From Micromonospora andamanensis (GTDB taxonomy: Bacteria > Actinomycetota > Actinomycetes > Mycobacteriales > Micromonosporaceae), in contig NZ_BOOZ01000038.1 of the NCBI RefSeq assembly GCF_016863495.1, positions 19,403-83,402 of the forward strand: a stretch of DNA of 64,000 bases. The letters run 5' to 3'. Every line of letters starts with the position of its first letter. Position 1 is the first letter of the stretch. Below, piece by piece: positions 1 to 8,212 of the stretch. Both the position numbers and the translations under genes were made by a program. The notes under the pieces were generated by a model. That model saw only the letters and a list, made by a program, of their open reading frames with translations. It had not been told where the DNA came from and did no database searches.

Positions 1-13
1 GCTGACGGGCGGG

Positions 14-241
14 TCACGCCTTCTTGCGACGCCGGGCGCCGCCGCGCTGCCGCAGCTGCACCCCGGACTCGGTGAGCACGCGGTGGATGAACCCGTACGA
101 TCGCCCGGTCGAGGCCGCGAGCGCCCGGATGCTCTCGCCCCCGGTGTACCGCTTGACGAGGTCCTTGGCGAGCGTCTGACGCTCGGCTCCGACGATCCGG
201 CGACCCTTCTCAGTGCTGGTGGCTGTGCCAGTGGCTGCCAT
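14..241 (-). CDS. small helix-turn-helix DNA-binding protein
   Basis: This 75-residue basic protein has a helix-turn-helix-like core at about residues 25-62 (ESIRALAASTGRSYGFIHRV), followed by a very basic tail ending RRRKKA. Small proteins of this kind are conserved in actinomycetes and are presumed DNA-binding regulators or nucleoid-associated factors. I know of no assigned target. The ATG start has a GAGGA ribosome binding site about 6 nt upstream. The next gene in the same orientation is the ABC-F ATPase upstream at 388-1992. The assignment to an HTH protein is good; the specific role is unknown. Confidence 0.8.
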   Translation of the reverse strand: MAATGTATSTEKGRRIVGAERQTLAKDLVKRYTGGESIRALAASTGRSYGFIHRVLTESGVQLRQRGGARRRKKA

Positions 242-387
242 GCTGTGTCCTCACGTCCCAGACTGTGCGGTTCGGATACGGTCCCACCTATTAGACCGTC
301 TCGAACGATCATGCGCCAGATATCAACTATTCGCCAACCGACACGCTATGCAATGTCAGCTTCCCGATAGGTGACACCGTGGGCCGG

Positions 388-1992
388 TCAGGCCAACTCG
401 ACGAGTTCCAGCAGGTCGTCGCTCCAGGCGTCCTCGTCACCGTCGGGCAGCAGGATCGCCCGGTCCGGCTTGAGCGCGAGGACCGCCCCCGGATCGTGCG
501 TGACCAGCACGATCGCCCCCGGATAGCGGGCGATGGCGTCGAGCACCTGCTCCCGGCTGACCGGGTCCAGGTTGTTCGTCGGCTCATCGAGCAGCAGCAC
601 GTTGGCACCGGAACAGACAAGGGTGGACAGGGCCAGTCGGGTCTTCTCCCCGCCGGAGAGGACCCCGGCGGGCTTGTCCACGTCCTCGCCGGAGAAGAGG
701 AAGGCACCCAGGATCTTCCGCAGTTCGGTGTCGGTCTGCTCGACCGCGGCGGCCCGCATGTTCTCCAGCACCGTCCGCTCCACATCAAGCGTCTCGTGCT
801 CCTGAGCGTAGTAACCCAGTCGCAGGCCGTGACCGGGGCGTACCTCGCCGGTGTCCGGCTCCAGCAGACCGCCGAGCATCCGCAGCAGCGTGGTCTTGCC
901 GGCACCGTTGAGCCCGAGGATGGCCACCCGGGAACCTCGGTCCACCGCCACGTTCACGTCCGTGAAGATCTCCAACGAACCGTACGACTTGGACAGGCCG
1001 GTCGCGGTGAGCGGGGTCTTGCCGCACGGCGCGGGTGCGGGGAAGCGCACCTTGGCTACCTTGTCGGCGACGCGGACCTCCTCCAGGCCGGACATCAGCC
1101 GTTCAGCACGGCGGGCCATGTTCTGCGCGGCGACCGTCTTGGTGGCCTTGGCCCGCATCTTGTCGGCCTGGGCCATCAGCGCGCCGGCCTTCTTCTCGGC
1201 GTTGGCCCGCTCCCGACGGCGACGACGCTCGTCGGTCTCCCGAGCCTCCAGGTACGCCTTCCAACCCAGGTTGTATACGTCGACCACGCTGCGGGTGGCG
1301 TCCAGGAACCACACCTTGTTGACCACCGACTCCAGCAGGTCACCGTCGTGGGAGATCACGATCAACCCGCCCTTGTGGTTGGCGAGGAAACCCCGCAACC
1401 AGGTGATCGAGTCGGCGTCCAGGTGGTTCGTGGGCTCGTCCAGCAGCAGGATGCCGCCGCCGTTCTCGCCCGCGTCCCGGAACAGGATCCGGGCCAGCTC
1501 GATGCGCCGCCGTTGACCGCCGGAAAGGGTGCCGATGGTCTGCGCCAGAGCCCGGTCGGGCAGCCCCAGGTTGGCACAGATACGGGCCGCCTCGGCCTCC
1601 GCCGCGTACCCGCCGAGCGCGGCGAACTGGTCCTCGAGCGCGCCGTAGCGGCGTACCAGGCGCTCGTCGCTGTCCTCGGCGAGCCGAGCCTCCAGTTCCT
1701 TCATCCCGGCCATCAGCGCGTCCAGGCCGCGGGCGGAGAGCACCCGGTCGCGGCCGGTGACGTCCAGATCGCCGGTACGCGGATCCTGCGGCAGGTAACC
1801 GACGGCGCTACGCCTGTCGACCTGACCGGCGTACGGCTGGCCCTCCCCGGCGAGCACCTTCAGCGTGGTGGTCTTGCCGGCGCCGTTGCGCCCGACCAGG
1901 CCGATCCGGTCACCGGGCTGCACCCGCAGCGTGGTGTCGGACAGCAGGATCCGGGCTCCGGCGCGCAGTTCCAGGCCGGTGGCAGTGATCAT
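388..1992 (-). CDS. ABC-F family ATP-binding protein
   Basis: A 534-residue soluble protein with two ABC ATPase domains and no membrane segments, the layout of ABC-F translation or antibiotic-resistance factors. The first domain has Walker A GRNGAGKTTT (about residue 35), signature LSGGQRRR and Walker B LLLDEPTNHLD. A charged linker rich in Arg, Lys and Glu follows at about 250-300. The second domain has Walker A GLNGAGKTTL, signature LSGGEKTR and LLLDEPTNNLD. ABC-F proteins bind the ribosomal E site and act on stalled or drug-bound ribosomes. Housekeeping versus resistance function cannot be told from sequence alone. It is convergent with nothing and stands apart from the suf block. Confidence 0.92.
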   Translation of the reverse strand: MITATGLELRAGARILLSDTTLRVQPGDRIGLVGRNGAGKTTTLKVLAGEGQPYAGQVDRRSAVGYLPQDPRTGDLDVTGRDRVLSARGLDALMAGMKELEARLAEDSDERLVRRYGALEDQFAALGGYAAEAEAARICANLGLPDRALAQTIGTLSGGQRRRIELARILFRDAGENGGGILLLDEPTNHLDADSITWLRGFLANHKGGLIVISHDGDLLESVVNKVWFLDATRSVVDVYNLGWKAYLEARETDERRRRRERANAEKKAGALMAQADKMRAKATKTVAAQNMARRAERLMSGLEEVRVADKVAKVRFPAPAPCGKTPLTATGLSKSYGSLEIFTDVNVAVDRGSRVAILGLNGAGKTTLLRMLGGLLEPDTGEVRPGHGLRLGYYAQEHETLDVERTVLENMRAAAVEQTDTELRKILGAFLFSGEDVDKPAGVLSGGEKTRLALSTLVCSGANVLLLDEPTNNLDPVSREQVLDAIARYPGAIVLVTHDPGAVLALKPDRAILLPDGDEDAWSDDLLELVELA

Positions 1993-2225
1993 TTCCAGGT
2001 ACTCGCTCTCGGGATCCGAAGGGCTGACTCAGGGCACACGAAAGCGCCGGCGGATCCCGGTGACCCGTCGGCGCGGGGCGTTCAGCCTTCGCAGCGCAGC
2101 ACGGCGTCAAGTGTACCGGGCCCCGGCCGACACCCCACGCGGATTACCGACCAAGATCGTCGGGTACCGGATCGCCGACCGGACCCGGTTCCGGCCCACG
2201 AGCCACTTACTGATCGGGGTCACCC

Positions 2226-3137
2226 ATGGAGCTGAACGAGAACGCACGGATCGACACCAGCCAGGTGGAGGACCGGCGAGGCAGCGGCGGAGGCGGCGGC
2301 GGGATGGGCATCCCCATCCCGATCGGCGGCGGGCGGGGCGGCATCGTCGGCATCGTCATCGCCGTGCTGGTGGCCCTCGTCGGCGGCGGTTTCGGCCTGA
2401 ACGCCATGACCGGCGGCGAGGAACAGGGCGACAACGCCGCGTTGGAGCAGCGCTGCGCCGCCGAGAACGCCTTGGAGCAGCTCGACTGCCGCAACACCCT
2501 CTACGTCAACTCGATCCAGGCGTACTGGCGTACCGCCCTGCCCGAGGCGCTCGGCGAGCAGTACCGCCCCACCCGCACCGTCTTCTTCAGCCAGGCCGTC
2601 AACACCGCCTGCGGCCAGGCCGACTCCGGCGTCGGCCCGTTCTACTGCCCGGCCGACTCGCTCGTCTACATCGACCTCTCCTTCTACGAGGTGCTCGCCA
2701 CGCAACTCGGCGCCGAGGGCGAGTTCGCCCAGCCGTACGTGCTGGCCCACGAGTACGGTCACCACGTGCAGAACCTGCTCGGCACCAACGAGCAGGTGCG
2801 CCGCCAGCAGCAGCGCGACCCGGGCAACGCCAACGACCTGTCGGTACGCCTGGAGTTGCAGGCCGACTGCTACGCGGGCGCGTGGGCGAAGAACGCCACA
2901 GGCACCGCCGACGAGAGCGGCCAGAAGATCTTCACCAGCATCACCGAGCAGGACATCGCCGAGGCCATCGACACCGCCGAGGCGATCGGTGACGACGCCA
3001 TCTCCAAGCGCGCCGACCGGCCGGTGAACCCGGAGGAGTTCACCCACGGCTCGTCCGAGCAGCGTAAGCAGTGGTTCAACAGGGGCTACGAGAACGGCGA
3101 CCCGGCCTCCTGCGACACGTTCAGCGGCGCGGTCTGA
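2226..3137 (+). CDS. neutral zinc metallopeptidase (KPN_02809/YpfJ family)
   Basis: A 303-residue protein with a Gly-rich cytoplasmic N-terminus, one transmembrane segment at about residues 40-62 and an extracytoplasmic domain. The zinc motif HEYGHHVQ starts at His175. The downstream LELQADCYAGAWA segment supplies the third ligand in this family. These proteins are annotated as putative neutral zinc metallopeptidases; physiological substrates are not known. The gene is monocistronic and is followed by a perfect hairpin at 3151-3182, facing the convergent acVLRF1 gene. Confidence 0.9.
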   Translation: MELNENARIDTSQVEDRRGSGGGGGGMGIPIPIGGGRGGIVGIVIAVLVALVGGGFGLNAMTGGEEQGDNAALEQRCAAENALEQLDCRNTLYVNSIQAYWRTALPEALGEQYRPTRTVFFSQAVNTACGQADSGVGPFYCPADSLVYIDLSFYEVLATQLGAEGEFAQPYVLAHEYGHHVQNLLGTNEQVRRQQQRDPGNANDLSVRLELQADCYAGAWAKNATGTADESGQKIFTSITEQDIAEAIDTAEAIGDDAISKRADRPVNPEEFTHGSSEQRKQWFNRGYENGDPASCDTFSGAV

Positions 3138-3150
3138 CGGACCGACACCC

Positions 3151-3182
3151 CGTGGGCCCGGTCACCGGTGACCGGGCCCACG
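3151..3182. terminator. bidirectional hairpin terminator
   Basis: Two 16-nt arms (3151-3166 and 3167-3182) are perfect reverse complements, giving a GC-rich stem of about 14 bp with a minimal loop. The hairpin lies 14 nt after the metallopeptidase stop and before the end of the convergent acVLRF1 gene. There is no T tract, as is usual in high-GC actinomycetes. Confidence 0.75.
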
Positions 3183-3217
3183 TCCGCGTGACGAACCAGC
3201 CCACCACCGGCGGTGTC

Positions 3218-3880
3218 CTAGCGGCCAGCCTCCGATTGCGGCTCGCGGACCAGAATGCGGACCGACCGGGCCGCGGCGAGAGCGGCGACAAGCACCGCGT
3301 ACCGGGGTTCCGGGACGTCGAGCAACCGGTCGGCGCGGCGCGCGGCGAGCGGGGCGAGCCGGCGGTCGGCCAGCACGGTGTCCACCGCCCGCCGGTCACC
3401 CCCGGCGACCAGGGCGTCGAGCCGGTCGGCCTCCGGCAGCAGCAGGCGTACGGCAAGATCGGCCGCATCGGCCAGCGCCGCCTTCGTCTGGTTGTCCCGG
3501 CGGCGGGCGAAACGCTGCTGCGACCAACCACCGGCGGCGGTACGTCCCTGCACGTAGCGGGTGTCCACCTTGTGCACGCTGAGCTGGGTACCCTCGGCGA
3601 TGCCCATCGCCACCGCCCCTTTGCGGGCCAGCAGCAGGCCGATCCGGCGCGGCGCGACGACCTCCCTGACGAAGGCATCCAGATCCGGTACGACAGGCGC
3701 CCCCGGCGGGGTGTGCAGTTCGGCTGTCGCACCGTCTGGGGCGGACAACAGCAGGCCGTACGCCTGCGTGCTGGCGGTGGGCGGGCCGTGCCGGTCGGCG
3801 AAGCCGGCGACCCAGCGGGCGGCACGGTCCGGATCGACCTCCACCCACCGGCCGCCCCCGGCGGCGGGTCGGCTGCTCAT
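3218..3880 (-). CDS. acVLRF1 family peptidyl-tRNA hydrolase
   Basis: About 220 residues. It resembles the actinobacterial Vms1-like release factor 1 family, whose eRF1-like domain cleaves peptidyl-tRNA on stalled large ribosomal subunits. The diagnostic loop is GGWSQQRFARRR at about residues 123-134, where the Gln corresponds to the GGQ-like catalytic glutamine. A Thr/Arg-rich helix (NQTKAAL) follows. I chose the ATG at 3880; a GTG six codons upstream at 3898 is also possible. LysE lies just upstream in the same direction with a short gap, so the two may be cotranscribed. Confidence 0.8.
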   Translation of the reverse strand: MSSRPAAGGGRWVEVDPDRAARWVAGFADRHGPPTASTQAYGLLLSAPDGATAELHTPPGAPVVPDLDAFVREVVAPRRIGLLLARKGAVAMGIAEGTQLSVHKVDTRYVQGRTAAGGWSQQRFARRRDNQTKAALADAADLAVRLLLPEADRLDALVAGGDRRAVDTVLADRRLAPLAARRADRLLDVPEPRYAVLVAALAAARSVRILVREPQSEAGR

Positions 3881-3910
3881 CACCCGACCGTACGGCACGG
3901 GCAGCTCGGG

Positions 3911-4537
3911 TCAGCCACCGAGGAGCATGCCGACGGCGAGCACGGTGATGATCGCGCTGGACATCAGGGCGGTGACCAGCCGGCCACTGTCGCTGGTGAG
4001 CACCCGCCCGATCAGCGAGCCGCCGCCGGCGACGAGCAGCTGCCAACTGGCCGAGGCGAGAAACACTCCGAGGGTGAAGACCAACGCGACGGCGGTGCCG
4101 GAGCCGCCCAGCTCCGCCCGGCCGAGCACCAGTGCCGTGAAGTAGACGATGGTGGCCGGGTTGAGCAGGGTCAGCGCGAGGATCCCGACGAAGGCCCGGA
4201 CCGGCGTGTCCAACCCACGCGCGGGCTTCGGGGAACGGAGTGGGTCGCGTACCCGCAGGGCACGCCAGGCACCGTGGGCGGCGAGGGCGAGCAGCACCGT
4301 CGCGCCGACCAGTCGCAGCGGCCCGGCGACCGGGGCGAGCCAGCCCGCGACCACCGCGCCGCCGAGCGCCGCGACACCGGCGTACAGCCCGTCGGCGGTG
4401 GCCACCCCGAGTGCAGCGGCCGAACCGACGCGGAACGAGGTCCGCGCGGTGAGCCCGAGGATGAGCACGGCGATCGCGCCGACCGGGACGGCCACGCCGT
4501 AGCCGGCGACCAGACCGGCGAGGAACGCGCCGGTCAC
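3911..4537 (-). CDS. LysE family transporter
   Basis: A 208-residue integral membrane protein with about six hydrophobic helices and the N-terminal GxxxGxxxPVGAI segment typical of LysE/RhtB amino-acid exporters. The NPATIVYF motif in the middle of the protein is also characteristic. The start is GTG. The substrate cannot be assigned, although the family exports basic or small neutral amino acids. The acVLRF1 gene follows in the same direction. Confidence 0.85.
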   Translation of the reverse strand: MTGAFLAGLVAGYGVAVPVGAIAVLILGLTARTSFRVGSAAALGVATADGLYAGVAALGGAVVAGWLAPVAGPLRLVGATVLLALAAHGAWRALRVRDPLRSPKPARGLDTPVRAFVGILALTLLNPATIVYFTALVLGRAELGGSGTAVALVFTLGVFLASASWQLLVAGGGSLIGRVLTSDSGRLVTALMSSAIITVLAVGMLLGG

Positions 4538-4954
4538 GACAGACGTCGTGCCGAGACGCGACCCGGCGCGAGCCGCTGTCGACGCGCGGCGGTGGCCACG
4601 GCGACAGGACTCAGCTTCATCGGGTACGCCTCACTCACCGCGCCATCCTGCGGCGACCCGCCGAAGCAGCGCCACGGATTTTCCGACCCGGGCGGCACAC
4701 CTCTCGATCCCGCCGATCGTCGCGCTCATCGTGGTGGTCATCGGCGGCATGGGCTCGTGCGATGCGTCCACGCCCTCAGCTCGACAGTGCCACGACCACC
4801 AGCACCCCGTGCCGGGACACGCTGGCCGCTGCCGGGAGGTTGGCCATTCTCGCGGCGGCCGGAGCCGTCGACGCGTGCGCACAGAGACGTCGGGCGCGGC
4901 ATCCGGTGGATGCCGCGCCCGAGGTAGCAGTCCGGAGCCTGCCCGGAGGAGCTG
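4538..4954. other. intergenic region without a convincing gene
   Basis: About 417 nt between the divergently placed 5' end of the LysE gene and the 3' end of the suf operon. Apart from the suf terminator hairpin at 4891-4921 I see no gene with supporting family similarity. The open frames crossing it look like chance GC-rich reading frames. The LysE promoter should be in the first part. Confidence 0.5.
4891..4921 (-). terminator. suf operon terminator hairpin
   Basis: Arms 4891-4904 and 4908-4921 are perfect 14-bp complements around a 3-nt loop. The hairpin lies 34 nt past the stop of the last suf gene on the minus strand. No T tract follows. Confidence 0.8.
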
Positions 4955-5308
4955 TCAGACGTTGAAGCCGAGGGAGCGGAGCTGGTCGCGACCCTCGTCA
5001 GTGATCTTGTCCGGCCCCCACGGGGGGAGCCAGACCCAGTTGATCCGGATGTCGTCGACCAGACCACCGCCGGGGCCGGTGGTGAGCGCCTGGCGGGCCT
5101 GGTCCTCGATCACGTCGGTGAGCGGGCAGGCCGCCGAGGTCAACGTCATGTCCAGGGTGGCGACGTTCTGGTCGTCGACGTGTACCCCGTACACCAGGCC
5201 GAGATCGACCACGTTGATGCCCAGCTCCGGGTCGACGACGTCCTTCATCGCCTCCTCGATGTCGGCGACGGCGGCCTTGCCGCCGGCCGGCGCGGTGTTC
5301 TCACTCAT
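4955..5308 (-). CDS. metal-sulfur cluster assembly factor, DUF59 (SufT-like)
   Basis: A 117-residue MIP18/DUF59 domain protein. It has the usual core VVDPELGINVVDLGLVYGV, followed by LTSAACPLTDVI with the conserved Cys that is important in this family. It acts late in Fe-S cluster assembly or transfer. I chose the ATG at 5308 because it overlaps the sufU stop in an ATGA arrangement. The longer reading frame, starting 81 nt upstream, runs back into sufU. It is the last gene of the suf operon and is followed by the hairpin at 4891-4921. Confidence 0.92.
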   Translation of the reverse strand: MSENTAPAGGKAAVADIEEAMKDVVDPELGINVVDLGLVYGVHVDDQNVATLDMTLTSAACPLTDVIEDQARQALTTGPGGGLVDDIRINWVWLPPWGPDKITDEGRDQLRSLGFNV

Positions 5309-5781
5309 GCCTTCACCTCCGTCGGGCTCGCGCCCACACCGGCGCGTGCCGCGGCGTCCTTGAACGCCATCCACGGCAACAGCGCGCACTTGACCCGGGC
5401 GGGGTAGCGGGCGACACCCTCGAACGCCACCCCGTCACCGAGCACGTCCTCGTCCGGCGTGACCTGACCACGACCGGACATCAGCGCCAGAAACGCCTCG
5501 TGCACCTCGAACGCCTCCGTGGCACCCCGGCCGGTCAGCAGCTCGTGCAGCACGCTCGCGGACGCCTGGCTGATCGAACAGCCCATGCCGTCGTACGACA
5601 CGTCGTGCAGCGACTGACCGTCGGTGGCCACCCGGACGGTGATCTCGTCCCCGCAGGTCGGGTTGACGTGGTGCGCTTCGCCGACCCGGTCGGCCGGGTC
5701 CTCGGCGTCGCGCAGCCCGCGACCGTGCGGGTGCTTGTAGTGGTCCAGGATGATCTCCTGGTAGAGAGATTCAAGCTGCAT
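5305..5781 (-). CDS. sufU: Fe-S cluster assembly sulfur-transfer protein SufU
   Basis: A 158-residue SufU-type protein. The three conserved cysteines are visible at C43 (PTCGDE), C68 (GMGCSIS) and C132 (RVKCALLPW), together with D45. In Gram-positive bacteria and actinobacteria SufU is a zinc-dependent sulfurtransferase that accepts persulfide from SufS and passes it to SufBCD. Its ATG overlaps the sufS stop, and its own stop overlaps the start of the DUF59 gene, so translation is coupled. Confidence 0.95.
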   Translation of the reverse strand: MQLESLYQEIILDHYKHPHGRGLRDAEDPADRVGEAHHVNPTCGDEITVRVATDGQSLHDVSYDGMGCSISQASASVLHELLTGRGATEAFEVHEAFLALMSGRGQVTPDEDVLGDGVAFEGVARYPARVKCALLPWMAFKDAAARAGVGASPTEVKA

Positions 5782-7085
5782 CAGCCGAAGACCTTCCGCA
5801 CCTGCTCCAGGCCCGCCACCAGCGCGTCGATCTCCTCGGTGGTGGTGTAGAGGTAGAACGAGGCCCGGGTGGTGGCCGGCACCCCGAACCTGGCGCAGAC
5901 CGGCCGGGCGCAGTGATGGCCCACCCGCACCTGCACGCCGAGGGAGTCGAGCACCTGACCCACGTCGTGCGGATGCACGTCACCGAGGGCGAACGAGATG
6001 GTGCCGCCCCGGCCGACCGGCACCTCCGGGCCGAAGATCCGCAGGCCGGGCACGGTACGCAGGGCGTCAAGCGCGTACGCGGTCAACTGCTTCTCATGCC
6101 ACTGGATGGCCGGCATGCCGACGCCGGTGAGGTAGTCCACTGCCGCACCGAGCGCTACCGCCTCGGCGATCGGCGGGGTGCCGGCCTCGAACCGGGCCGG
6201 CGGCGCGGCGTACGTGGAGCCGGCCATCGTCACCGTCTCGATCATCGAACCGCCACCGAACACCGGCGGCATCGCCGCCAGCAGCTCGGTCCGGCCCCAG
6301 AGCACGCCGATGCCGGTCGGGCCGCACATCTTGTGCCCGGTGAAGACGATGAAGTCCGCGTCCAGGTCGACCACGTCGATAGGCATGTGCGGCACCGACT
6401 GCGAGCAGTCCAGCAGCAGCAGCGCCCCCACCTCGCGGACCCGCGCGGTGATCCGCGAGGTGGCGTTGACGGTGCCGAGGATGTTTGACATGTGCACCAA
6501 CGAGACGATCTTCGTCCGCTCGTTGACCAGGTCGGTCAGGCCCGACTCGTCAAGCCGGCCGTTGTCGGTGACCGGGAACCAGCGCAGTGTCGCGCCGGTC
6601 CGCTCGGCCAGCAACTGCCACGGGACGATGTTCGAGTGGTGCTCCATCTCGGAGATGACGATCTCGTCACCCGGCCCCAGCCGGAGCCGGGGGTCGGCGT
6701 CGGGACGCAGCGAGGCGTTGGAGAACGCGTACGCCACGATGTTGATCGCCTCGGTGGAGTTCTTGGTGAAGACCACCTCGTCGACGCTCGGCGCGTTGAC
6801 GAACGCGGCGACCTTCCCCCGGGCCCCCTCGTACGCCTCGGTCGCCTCGGTGCCGAGCGTGTGCACCGAGCGGGACACGTTGGCGTTGTGCCGGGCGTAG
6901 TGCTCGGCCAGCACGTCGAGCACCTGGCGAGGCTTGTGCGAGGTGTTGGCGCTGTCCAAATAGACAAGCGGATGCCCGTTGATCTCCCGAGCGAGGATCG
7001 GGAAGTCGGCGCGCACCGCCGCCACGTCGTAGCGGGGCACGTCGTCGTACTGCGGCATCCCCGGCGGGATCGCGATGGTGGTCAT
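5781..7085 (-). CDS. sufS: cysteine desulfurase SufS
   Basis: A 434-residue class V aminotransferase-fold enzyme of the SufS (type II NifS) group, which removes sulfur from L-cysteine as a persulfide. The PLP lysine is K252 in TGHKMCGP. The catalytic cysteine is about C392 in GHHCARP. The gene lies 27 nt after sufC, overlaps sufU by its stop codon, and belongs to the operon described for this region. Length and motifs are typical. Confidence 0.96.
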   Translation of the reverse strand: MTTIAIPPGMPQYDDVPRYDVAAVRADFPILAREINGHPLVYLDSANTSHKPRQVLDVLAEHYARHNANVSRSVHTLGTEATEAYEGARGKVAAFVNAPSVDEVVFTKNSTEAINIVAYAFSNASLRPDADPRLRLGPGDEIVISEMEHHSNIVPWQLLAERTGATLRWFPVTDNGRLDESGLTDLVNERTKIVSLVHMSNILGTVNATSRITARVREVGALLLLDCSQSVPHMPIDVVDLDADFIVFTGHKMCGPTGIGVLWGRTELLAAMPPVFGGGSMIETVTMAGSTYAAPPARFEAGTPPIAEAVALGAAVDYLTGVGMPAIQWHEKQLTAYALDALRTVPGLRIFGPEVPVGRGGTISFALGDVHPHDVGQVLDSLGVQVRVGHHCARPVCARFGVPATTRASFYLYTTTEEIDALVAGLEQVRKVFG

Positions 7086-7112
7086 CGTCCTGACCGGCCC
7101 TTCCTTCGCAGA

Positions 7113-7886
7113 TCAGACCCGCGCCGGACCAGCCCCGGCCGCGTACCGCTCGTAGCCGGACTCCTCGAGCGTGTCGGCCAGCTCCGGACCACCCTGCTCG
7201 ACGATGCGACCGGCGACGAAGACGTGCACGAAGTCAGGCTTGATGTAGCGCAGGATCCGGGTGTAGTGGGTGATCAGCAGCAGGCCGGTGTCACCGGTGT
7301 CACGCACCCGGTTCACCCCCTCGCTCACCACCCGCAGCGCGTCCACGTCGAGGCCCGAGTCGGTCTCGTCGAGGATGGCCATCTTCGGCTTGAGCAGCTC
7401 CAGCTGGACGATCTCGTGGCGCTTCTTCTCACCGCCGGAGAAGCCCTCGTTGACGTTGCGCTGGGCGAAAGCCGGGTCCATGTGCAGCCGCTCCATGGCA
7501 CCGCGCAGCTCGCCGCCCCAGGTGCGCAGCTTCGGCGCCTCGCCGTCGATCGCGGTCTTGGCGGTACGCAGGAAGTTCGCCACCGAGACGCCGGGCACCT
7601 CGACCGGGTACTGCATGGCGAGGAAGAGACCGGCGCGGGCCCGCTCGTCGACGGACATCTCCAGGACGTCCTCGCCGTCCAGGGTCACCGAACCGCCGGT
7701 GATCTCGTACTTCGGGTGGCCGGCGACCGAGTACGCCAGGGTCGACTTGCCGGAGCCGTTCGGGCCCATGATCGCGTGGGTCTCCCCCGACTTCACGGTC
7801 AGGTCGACACCGTGCAGGATCGGCTTGAGCTCACCCTCGGGCAGCTTCACCGACACCTGCAGGTCGCGGATCTCCAGGGTGCTCAT
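7113..7886 (-). CDS. sufC: Fe-S assembly ATPase SufC
   Basis: A 257-residue ABC-type ATPase of the SufBC2D complex. Walker A is GPNGSGKSTLAYSV, the signature is FSGGEKKRHEI and Walker B is MAILDETDSGLD, matching the SufC-specific wording of the family. It binds SufB and SufD and drives scaffold rearrangement. Its ATG overlaps the stop of the Rieske ferredoxin gene by 1 nt (TAATG). Confidence 0.97.
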   Translation of the reverse strand: MSTLEIRDLQVSVKLPEGELKPILHGVDLTVKSGETHAIMGPNGSGKSTLAYSVAGHPKYEITGGSVTLDGEDVLEMSVDERARAGLFLAMQYPVEVPGVSVANFLRTAKTAIDGEAPKLRTWGGELRGAMERLHMDPAFAQRNVNEGFSGGEKKRHEIVQLELLKPKMAILDETDSGLDVDALRVVSEGVNRVRDTGDTGLLLITHYTRILRYIKPDFVHVFVAGRIVEQGGPELADTLEESGYERYAAGAGPARV

Positions 7887-8212
7887 TATCGGGTCACTCC
7901 ATTGCTCGGCGTCAGACTGACGTAGATGTCACCGTCGCGGACTTCGACGGGGTAGACGGGTACGGGTTCGGTGGCGGGCAGCCCGGTGGGCTCGCCGGTA
8001 CGCAGGTCGAAGCGGGAGCCGTGCAGCCAGCACTCAAGCGTGCAGCCTTCGACCTCTCCCTCGGAGAGCGCCACGGCCGCGTGCGAGCACTCGTCGAACA
8101 CGGCGTAGAACTGGTCATCCTCACCGTGTACGAGCGCGAGCTGGATGCCGTCGACGTCGGCGCTGATCACGGTGCCCTTCGGCACGTCCTCGACGGCGCA
8201 GATGCGGATCAT
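7886..8212 (-). CDS. Rieske-type ferredoxin of the suf operon
   Basis: A 108-residue protein of the non-heme iron dioxygenase ferredoxin (bifunctional NirD/BphF-like) group. The Rieske [2Fe-2S] ligands appear as DECSHAAV in the first half, followed by LECWLHGSRFD. The first box is a CxH with an altered spacing (CSHAAVALSEGEV). It lies between sufD and sufC with 1-nt stop/start overlaps on both sides. Such a ferredoxin is common in actinobacterial suf operons and may supply electrons for cluster assembly; that role is inference. Confidence 0.92.
   Translation of the reverse strand: MIRICAVEDVPKGTVISADVDGIQLALVHGEDDQFYAVFDECSHAAVALSEGEVEGCTLECWLHGSRFDLRTGEPTGLPATEPVPVYPVEVRDGDIYVSLTPSNGVTR

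Noticed and set aside
379..2235. 618-codon open frame on the plus strand across the ABC-F gene
   Set aside because: It is the antisense shadow of a clear ABC-F ATPase and shows no family motif.
4538..4890. Possible small genes in the gap after the LysE gene
   Set aside because: Only GC-rich chance frames without ribosome binding sites or family similarity.
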